Part shown: in pieces, positions 49,731 through 55,002 of the stretch
Position numbering within the stretch: position 1 is the first letter of the stretch
Layout of the letters: every line of letters starts with the position of its first letter
From: Duganella radicis
GTDB lineage: Bacteria; Pseudomonadota; Gammaproteobacteria; Burkholderiales; Burkholderiaceae_D
Reading direction: 5' to 3'
NCBI RefSeq assembly: GCF_009720825.1
Contig: NZ_WNKY01000042.1
Location: 1-55,002 of the forward strand
DNA: 55,002 bases
The notes under the pieces: generated by a model
The model's input: only the letters and a program-made list of their open reading frames with translations
Databases searched by the model: none
Told to the model about the DNA's origin: nothing
Translations under genes and position numbers: made by a program

Positions 49731-51566
49731 ATGACCAACAGCACCACCGCCAGCACGATGCCTGCCGCCACACCGACAACATCCCGAGAACTGAAAAAAG
49801 GCAGCCTGGCCACCTTGCGCGGCCTGCTGCCCTTCCTCGCACCGTACAAGAAGCGCTTCGCCATCGCCGGCATCGCGCTGCTGGTGGCCGCCGGCGCCAC
49901 GCTGGCGATACCGGCCGCCTTCAAGCAGATGATCGACCTCGGTTTCGGCAGTTCCGGCGCGCGCAGCATCCAGCATGTTGATCTGGTGTTCCTGGCGCTG
50001 TTCGGTCTTGCCACCATCCTCGCGCTGGCGACGGCGGCCCGTTTCTACAGCGTTTCGTGGCTGGGCGAGCGCGTGACGGCCGATATCCGCAGCGCGGTCT
50101 ACAAGCACGTGGTCACGCAAAGCCCGGAATTCTTCGAGACCACGCAGACCGGCGAAGTCCTGTCGCGCATCACCACCGACACCACGCTGATTCAATCGGT
50201 GGTCGGCACCAGCATCTCGATGGCGCTGCGGAATATGCTGCTGTTCATCGGCGGCCTGGTGATGCTGTTCGTGACCAGCCCTAAACTGTCCGCCATCATC
50301 ATCGGCCTGCTGATCCTGACCGTACTGCCGATCGTGATGTTCGGCCGCCGCGTGCGCAAGCTGTCGCGCGATTCGCAGGACCGCGTGGCCGACGCCTCCG
50401 CCATGGCCGGCGAAATCCTCAACGCCATGCCCACCGTGCAGGCCTTCACACACGAACACCTGGAAGCACAACGCTTCGGCGGCTCGGTCGAAAGCGCATT
50501 CCAGACCGCGATGAACCGCATCCGCGCGCGCTCCATCCTGACCATGCTGGCCATCGTGCTGGTGTTCGGCGCCATTGTGTTCGTGCTGTGGCTGGGCGCG
50601 CACGCCGTGCTGTCAGGCGAAATGACTGGCGGCGATCTGGGCCAGTTCATCCTGTACGCCTCGATTACGGCAGGCGCGATCGGCGCGCTGTCCGAAGTGA
50701 TGGGCGAAGCGCAGCGTGCCGCCGGCGCCACCGAACGTCTGCTGGAACTGATGTCGGTGAAATCGAGGATTCAATCGCCAGCCACGCCGTTGCCGCTGCC
50801 GCCGCGCGCGGCCAACGGCGCGGCGCTGACCTTGAACGATGTGGTGTTCTCCTACCCGTCGCGTCCTGAAACCCACGCTTTGAGCCACCTCGCGCTTGAT
50901 ATCAAGCCTGGTGAAACCGTGGCCGTGGTCGGCCCGTCGGGCGCCGGCAAGACCACGCTGTTCCAACTGTTCCTGCGTTTCTACGATCCGCAAAGCGGCA
51001 GCATCAAGCTCGATGGCGTCGACATCACGCAGCTGGACCTGCACACGCTGCGCGGCGCGATTGGCATCGTGCCCCAGGACACGGTGATCTTCTCGGCCAA
51101 CGCCATGGAGAACATCCGCTACGGCCGCGCCGATGCCACCGACGAGGAAGTGATCGCCGCCGCCAAGCTGGCTGCCGCGCACGAGTTCATCGAGCGCCTG
51201 CCGCAAGGTTACCAATCCTTCCTCGGCGAGCGCGGCGTGCGCCTGTCGGGCGGCCAGCGTCAACGCATCGCCATCGCGCGCGCGCTGCTGAAAAATCCGC
51301 CGCTGCTGCTGCTGGACGAAGCCACCAGCGCGCTGGACGCGGAATCGGAACGGCTGGTGCAAAAAGCGCTGGAAGCGGCCATGGTCGGCCGCACCACCGT
51401 CATCATCGCGCATCGTCTGGCAACCGTGCAGCGCGCGGACCGCATCATTGTGATGGAGGACGGTAAAATCGTCGAAACCGGCACACACGCATCGCTGGTG
51501 GCAATGGGTGGCATCTACGCCAATCTGGCAGCGCTGCAATTCCACAACGTCCACATCGAACATTAA
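49731..51566 (+). CDS. ABC exporter, transmembrane and ATPase fused (MsbA-like)
   Basis: This 611-aa half-transporter has six membrane helices in residues 1-330 (FAIAGIALLVAAGATLAIPAA, LVFLALFGLATILALATAARF and later ones). The nucleotide-binding domain has Walker A GPSGAGKTT, Q loop IVPQDTVIF, signature LSGGQRQRIAIARALL, Walker B LLLLDEATSALD and H loop AHRLATV. It acts as a homodimer exporting a lipid-like or hydrophobic substrate. The essential lipid A flippase msbA may be a separate gene, so I give no symbol. It is separated from the AttH-like gene by 61 bp. Confidence 0.93.
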   Translation: MTNSTTASTMPAATPTTSRELKKGSLATLRGLLPFLAPYKKRFAIAGIALLVAAGATLAIPAAFKQMIDLGFGSSGARSIQHVDLVFLALFGLATILALATAARFYSVSWLGERVTADIRSAVYKHVVTQSPEFFETTQTGEVLSRITTDTTLIQSVVGTSISMALRNMLLFIGGLVMLFVTSPKLSAIIIGLLILTVLPIVMFGRRVRKLSRDSQDRVADASAMAGEILNAMPTVQAFTHEHLEAQRFGGSVESAFQTAMNRIRARSILTMLAIVLVFGAIVFVLWLGAHAVLSGEMTGGDLGQFILYASITAGAIGALSEVMGEAQRAAGATERLLELMSVKSRIQSPATPLPLPPRAANGAALTLNDVVFSYPSRPETHALSHLALDIKPGETVAVVGPSGAGKTTLFQLFLRFYDPQSGSIKLDGVDITQLDLHTLRGAIGIVPQDTVIFSANAMENIRYGRADATDEEVIAAAKLAAAHEFIERLPQGYQSFLGERGVRLSGGQRQRIAIARALLKNPPLLLLDEATSALDAESERLVQKALEAAMVGRTTVIIAHRLATVQRADRIIVMEDGKIVETGTHASLVAMGGIYANLAALQFHNVHIEH

Positions 51567-51621
51567 TTTTTCTATAAGCACCGGTAATTATGATTGCGTC
51601 TCCTGACCCGACGGAGACGCC

Positions 51622-52392
51622 ATGCCTCAGCACCTGTTGCCTAATATTCTGTTCAATCTCCGCTGGGCAGCTTTTTATTATGCGATCATCGCCGGCGCCT
51701 TCTTCGCGCTATGGCTCTGGTGGCGCATCCGGCCCGGCAAACGCTCTCCGCTCCAGGCGAAAAAGATAGAGACAGCGCAGATCCGCCGGGAACTCCTTAC
51801 CTCGATGGGCAGCATCGTCGTCCTCGGCAGCTTCATGCCCATCCTGTTCTCATTAGGTTTTGGCCGCCACACGCAGCACTACGAGCGCATCGCGACGCAT
51901 GGCTGGCCCTACTTCTTCCTTAGCATACTGCTGGCGATGATTATCCAGGACACCTACTTCTACTGGACGCACCGGTTGATGCACCATCGCCGGCTGTTCA
52001 GATGGTTCCACTTCACGCATCACCGTTCCACGCACACCAATCCATGGACCACCTACTCGATCCATCCACTGGAAGCACTGGTGGACAGCGGCTCGGGCGT
52101 GCTGATAATGATGCTCCTCCCCACAACCGGCGCGAGCGTGCTTACCTTCAGTGTCATCAATACTGTGTACGCGGTCTACACCCATCTGGGCTACGAATTG
52201 TTCCCAAAGGGGATGTCACGGCACTGGCTGGGCCGCTGGATCAATACGTCGACGGCACACAACGTTCATCACGCGCGGGCGCGCTACAACTTCAGTTGGT
52301 ACTTCCTGTTCTGGGACCGCATGATGGGCACCCTGTCGCCGGACTACGAGCGGCACTACCGTACAGCAGGATTCCGCGTCAGCCAGGGCTAA
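51622..52392 (+). CDS. Sterol desaturase / fatty acid hydroxylase family protein
   Basis: This 256-aa membrane protein carries the di-iron histidine clusters of the family: THRLMHHRRLFRWFHFTHH (two boxes) and TAHNVHHARARYNFSWYF. They are set between hydrophobic helices (AFYYAIIAGAFFALWLWW, YFFLSILLAMIIQDTYFYW). It likely hydroxylates or desaturates a lipid at the inner membrane using oxygen. It stands alone, 55 bp after the ABC exporter. Confidence 0.92.
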   Translation: MPQHLLPNILFNLRWAAFYYAIIAGAFFALWLWWRIRPGKRSPLQAKKIETAQIRRELLTSMGSIVVLGSFMPILFSLGFGRHTQHYERIATHGWPYFFLSILLAMIIQDTYFYWTHRLMHHRRLFRWFHFTHHRSTHTNPWTTYSIHPLEALVDSGSGVLIMMLLPTTGASVLTFSVINTVYAVYTHLGYELFPKGMSRHWLGRWINTSTAHNVHHARARYNFSWYFLFWDRMMGTLSPDYERHYRTAGFRVSQG

Positions 52393-52424
52393 AGTGGTAA
52401 CATTCTGCCTTTCAGGAATCCACC

Positions 52425-53510
52425 ATGACCGACGCAGAATTGAAGCAAAGCTGCCGCCAGCACTTGCCGGGCCATCGCGCCCTCACGCCCGCTGAATTGT
52501 TTGCGGCCATGGGCGACTGGTGCCAGGCGCGCGACATCGCGCACGACGTCTACGGCAGCGGAGCGCTGATTCAGGAATTCGAACAGAAGATCGCGCGCCT
52601 GCTCGGCTTTGACGCGGCTGTGTTCTGCATCACCGGTACCATGACACAAGCGACCGCGCTGCGCATCGCTTGCGCGGAGCGCGGCAGCAAGCTGGTGGCG
52701 CTGCATCCGACCTCGCACATTCTCAAGCATGAACGCGGCAATCATCAGCTGTTCGATCATTTCCATGCGCTGCAAATCGGCGATCCGCATCGTCCCTGGA
52801 CGCTGAGCGAGTTGCAGGCGATCCCCGACAAGCTGGGCGCCGTTTCGCTGGAGCTGCCGGCGCGCGAGATCGGCGGCCAGTGTCCGGAATGGGAGGATCT
52901 GTGTGCCATCAAGGCTTATGCACGCGAACAAGGCATTCACCTGCACATGGATGGCGCGCGGCTGTGGGAAACCGCTGCCGCCTATGGCCGCCCGGTCGGC
53001 GAGATCGCGGCCGGCTTCGATAGCGTCTACGTTTCGCTGTACAAGGGCATTGGCGGCATGGGTGGCGCCATGCTGGCCGGCAGCGCATCGTTTGTCGCCA
53101 AGGCGCAGGAGTGGTTCCGCCGCCAGGGCGGCAATCTCTATCAGCGCACGCCGTATGTGGTGGCTGCGGCCATGCAGTTCGATGCGCGGTTGGCGGCGAT
53201 GCCGGATTACTTCAAGCGCACCCAGTGGCTTTACGAGGCGCTGCGCGACTTCCCTTTGCTGACGCCGAATCCGGCGGCACCGCATGCCAACATGCTGCAT
53301 CTGCATTTGCCGGTGAGCCGCGAGCGAGCGCTGGAGATACGCAATCGCTTCGCCGAGGAGCACAGCGTGTGGCTGTTCAACGGCGCCAATCATGCGGCCC
53401 TGCCCGGGCGCTGCTCGGCCGAGCTTTACATCGGCGACAATCTGATGCATCTGCCGGACCAGCGCGTACGCGAGATTCTGGCTTTGTGGTCGGCCGCATT
53501 GGCCAATTAA
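52425..53510 (+). CDS. L-threonine aldolase-type PLP enzyme (beta-eliminating lyase family)
   Basis: This 361-aa fold-type I PLP enzyme has the threonine aldolase layout: VYGSGALIQEFEQKIARLLGF, CITGTMTQATALRIACAERG, and HPTSHILKHERGNHQL in the aldolase position. MDGARLWETAAAYG follows, and the PLP lysine region is YVSLYKGIGGMGGAML. It cleaves L-threonine (or allo-threonine) to glycine and acetaldehyde. The final specificity cannot be read from sequence. It ends 16 bp before the helicase gene. Confidence 0.88.
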   Translation: MTDAELKQSCRQHLPGHRALTPAELFAAMGDWCQARDIAHDVYGSGALIQEFEQKIARLLGFDAAVFCITGTMTQATALRIACAERGSKLVALHPTSHILKHERGNHQLFDHFHALQIGDPHRPWTLSELQAIPDKLGAVSLELPAREIGGQCPEWEDLCAIKAYAREQGIHLHMDGARLWETAAAYGRPVGEIAAGFDSVYVSLYKGIGGMGGAMLAGSASFVAKAQEWFRRQGGNLYQRTPYVVAAAMQFDARLAAMPDYFKRTQWLYEALRDFPLLTPNPAAPHANMLHLHLPVSRERALEIRNRFAEEHSVWLFNGANHAALPGRCSAELYIGDNLMHLPDQRVREILALWSAALAN

Positions 53511-53526
53511 TTTTTTTAGGTTGCAC

Positions 53527-55002
53527 ATGACTTTTCAAGCACTGGATCTGATCGATCCTTTATTGCGCACGCTGGGCGGGTTGGGCTACAAGCAGCCTAC
53601 TCCGGTTCAGAAGCAAGCCATTCCCGCCGTGCTGGCGGGCCGCGACGTGATGGCGGCCGCGCAGACCGGGACCGGCAAGACGGCCGGCTTCGCGCTGCCG
53701 ATCTTGCAGCGCTTGACGCTGGATGGCGTCACCGGCCCGCAGTGCGTGCGCGCGCTGGTGCTGGTGCCGACGCGCGAGTTGGCCGAGCAGGTTTTCGAAA
53801 GCTTCCGCAGCTACGGCGGCAATTTGCCGTTGCGCAGTGCGGTGGCGTACGGCGGCGTCGATATCGCGCCGCAGATCGCCAAGCTGCGCAAGGGTCTCGA
53901 TGTGCTGGTGGCGACGCCGGGCCGGTTGATCGATCTGCACGATCAGGGCGCGATCAGTTTCGCGCTACTGCAAACGCTGGTGCTGGATGAGGCGGACCGC
54001 ATGCTGGATCTGGGTTTTGAGCGCGATCTGGATATCTTGCTGGAAGCCTTGCCGAAGCAGCGCCAGACCTTGCTGTTTTCTGCCACGTTCTCGGATGAGA
54101 TACGCAGGCTGGCCAAGGGCCTGCTGCGCGATCCGGTGCAGATTCAGGTGGCGGCGGCGAATACGGCTGTAAAAACCGTCAAGCAGTGGCTTGTTACGAC
54201 CGACAAGCGCCGCAAGCCGGAGTTGTTCCTGCATTTGCTCGGCAAGCTCGGTTGGGGACAGGCGCTGGTGTTCGTCAAGACGCGCAAGGGTGCGGAGGCG
54301 CTGGTGAAGGAGTTGCAGGAGCATGGGCTCACTGCCGACGCGATCCATGGCGACAAGACGCAGCCTGCACGTCTGCGCGCGCTGGAGCGCTTCAAGCGCA
54401 AGGAGGTGCAACTGTTGATTGCCACCGACGTGGCGGCGCGCGGACTGGATATCGAGGCGCTGCCGCTGGTGGTGAACTTTGATTTGCCTACAGTGGCCGA
54501 GGATTACATCCACCGCATCGGCCGTACCGGCCGCGCAGGCCTGGAGGGCGAGGCGGTGTCACTGGTATGCGCGGATGAAGTGGACATGCTGAAGGCGATT
54601 GAGACGCTCACCAGGCAGATCGTGCCGCGCTTTGAGGAAGCAGGTTTCGAGGCCGATCACCGCGTGCCGGAGACCGCGCCCAAAGGCAGTGCGCCAGCCG
54701 TGCAGAAGCTAACCGCACCACGCGCCGGTGGCAAGGCGGCGGGCAAGCCGGCCGCCGGCGCCAAACGCCCTGCCGCTGCGCCGGCCGGCGGCAAAACGCC
54801 AGCCAGGGTCGAAGCCCGGCCGGCCGGCGGCAGTGAATCGCTGGGCACTTACATTGCGCCAGAAAAACATTCGAAATCGCCGGGCCGCGATCGCGCGCCA
54901 GATGCCGGCGGGCCATCGTCGGGCCGCCCACGCGACGGCGGCTCGCGCGGTGGATCGACTGGCCCGTCAGGCGGCCGCGCGCGTGGCGGCGGGTCTGCCG
55001 GC
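53527..55002 (+). CDS. rhlE: DEAD-box RNA helicase, RhlE type (partial, runs off the window)
   Basis: The ATG at 53527 follows AGGTTGCAC. 492 codons are visible, with no stop before the edge. DEAD motifs in order: Q motif region GYKQPTPVQKQAIP, motif I AQTGTGKT, Ia PTRELAEQ, Ib ATPGRL, II DEAD, III SATF, IV VFVKTRKGAEAL, V ATDVAARGLDI and VI HRIGRTGRAG. After about residue 390 a low-complexity Ala/Gly/Pro/Lys/Arg tail starts, ending in GGSRGGSTGPSGGRARGG. This is typical of RhlE-like RNA chaperone helicases in rRNA processing and cold adaptation. Confidence 0.93.
   Translation, partial: MTFQALDLIDPLLRTLGGLGYKQPTPVQKQAIPAVLAGRDVMAAAQTGTGKTAGFALPILQRLTLDGVTGPQCVRALVLVPTRELAEQVFESFRSYGGNLPLRSAVAYGGVDIAPQIAKLRKGLDVLVATPGRLIDLHDQGAISFALLQTLVLDEADRMLDLGFERDLDILLEALPKQRQTLLFSATFSDEIRRLAKGLLRDPVQIQVAAANTAVKTVKQWLVTTDKRRKPELFLHLLGKLGWGQALVFVKTRKGAEALVKELQEHGLTADAIHGDKTQPARLRALERFKRKEVQLLIATDVAARGLDIEALPLVVNFDLPTVAEDYIHRIGRTGRAGLEGEAVSLVCADEVDMLKAIETLTRQIVPRFEEAGFEADHRVPETAPKGSAPAVQKLTAPRAGGKAAGKPAAGAKRPAAAPAGGKTPARVEARPAGGSESLGTYIAPEKHSKSPGRDRAPDAGGPSSGRPRDGGSRGGSTGPSGGRARGGGSAG

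Overview
The window looks like a chromosomal segment of a GC-rich betaproteobacterium, most likely Oxalobacteraceae (Massilia/Duganella/Janthinobacterium type). This is inferred from the housekeeping genes (gloB-methyltransferase-rnhA-dnaQ, aroC next to an MFS permease, YihY-WrbA-DUF2069), the many c-di-GMP proteins and the codon use. No 16S rRNA gene is present to settle it.

Bases 1-833 hold old chromosome: the end of an unidentified frame, a short GC-rich palindromic unit, and a triosephosphate isomerase gene that has lost its 5' end. Bases 834-17083 are an integrated genomic island of about 16.2 kb. It is bounded by a 46-bp direct repeat made from the 3' part of a tRNA-Val(CAC) gene. The intact tRNA is at the right end, next to a tyrosine integrase that reads in the same direction.

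Island layout, left to right: a Cys-rich unknown protein; a divergent, tightly overlapping six-gene operon (AlpA-like regulator, 43-aa peptide, replication-type protein, small secreted protein, small membrane protein, DotA/TraY-like conjugation protein); a second, unusual tyrosine recombinase flanked by a mirrored set of GTCAATGTGACCCA repeats; a four-gene operon ending in two DEDDh exonuclease-like proteins; a DUF262 + HEPN pair; a retron (candidate msr-msd RNA, RcaT-like nucleoside-deoxyribosyltransferase effector, reverse transcriptase); a small secreted protein; and an unknown gene downstream of the integrase. The retron and a broken copy of one exonuclease gene lie between two direct copies of a structured non-coding element. 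I read the island as an integrative, possibly mobilizable element that carries phage-defence cargo.

Bases 17113-55002 are ordinary chromosome. In order: a LuxR / hybrid histidine kinase / response regulator operon, divergent from CzcE and SnoaL-like genes; dnaQ-rnhA-methyltransferase divergent from gloB; aceB divergent from a LysR regulator; a cold-shock gene; Hpt and upp; an AidB-type acyl-CoA dehydrogenase divergent from a thiolase plus a truncated FadJ-like hydratase; a GGDEF-EAL/HDOD-GAF operon; an MFS permease and aroC; a REC-DUF3369-GGDIF-EAL phosphodiesterase; a CBS protein; an alpha/beta hydrolase; YihY; WrbA, DUF2069, a GlcD-like oxidase, a DUF4124 protein, an AttFG-like permease and an AttH-like lipocalin; a lipid-type ABC exporter; a fatty acid hydroxylase; an L-threonine aldolase; and an RhlE-type helicase cut by the window end.

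The most noteworthy material is in the island: a lone DotA/TraY gene in a small regulator-replication operon, an Sen2/St85-type retron inside a repeat-bounded cassette, a DUF262/HEPN pair, an uncharacterised exonuclease operon, and a recombinase with multi-repeat ends.
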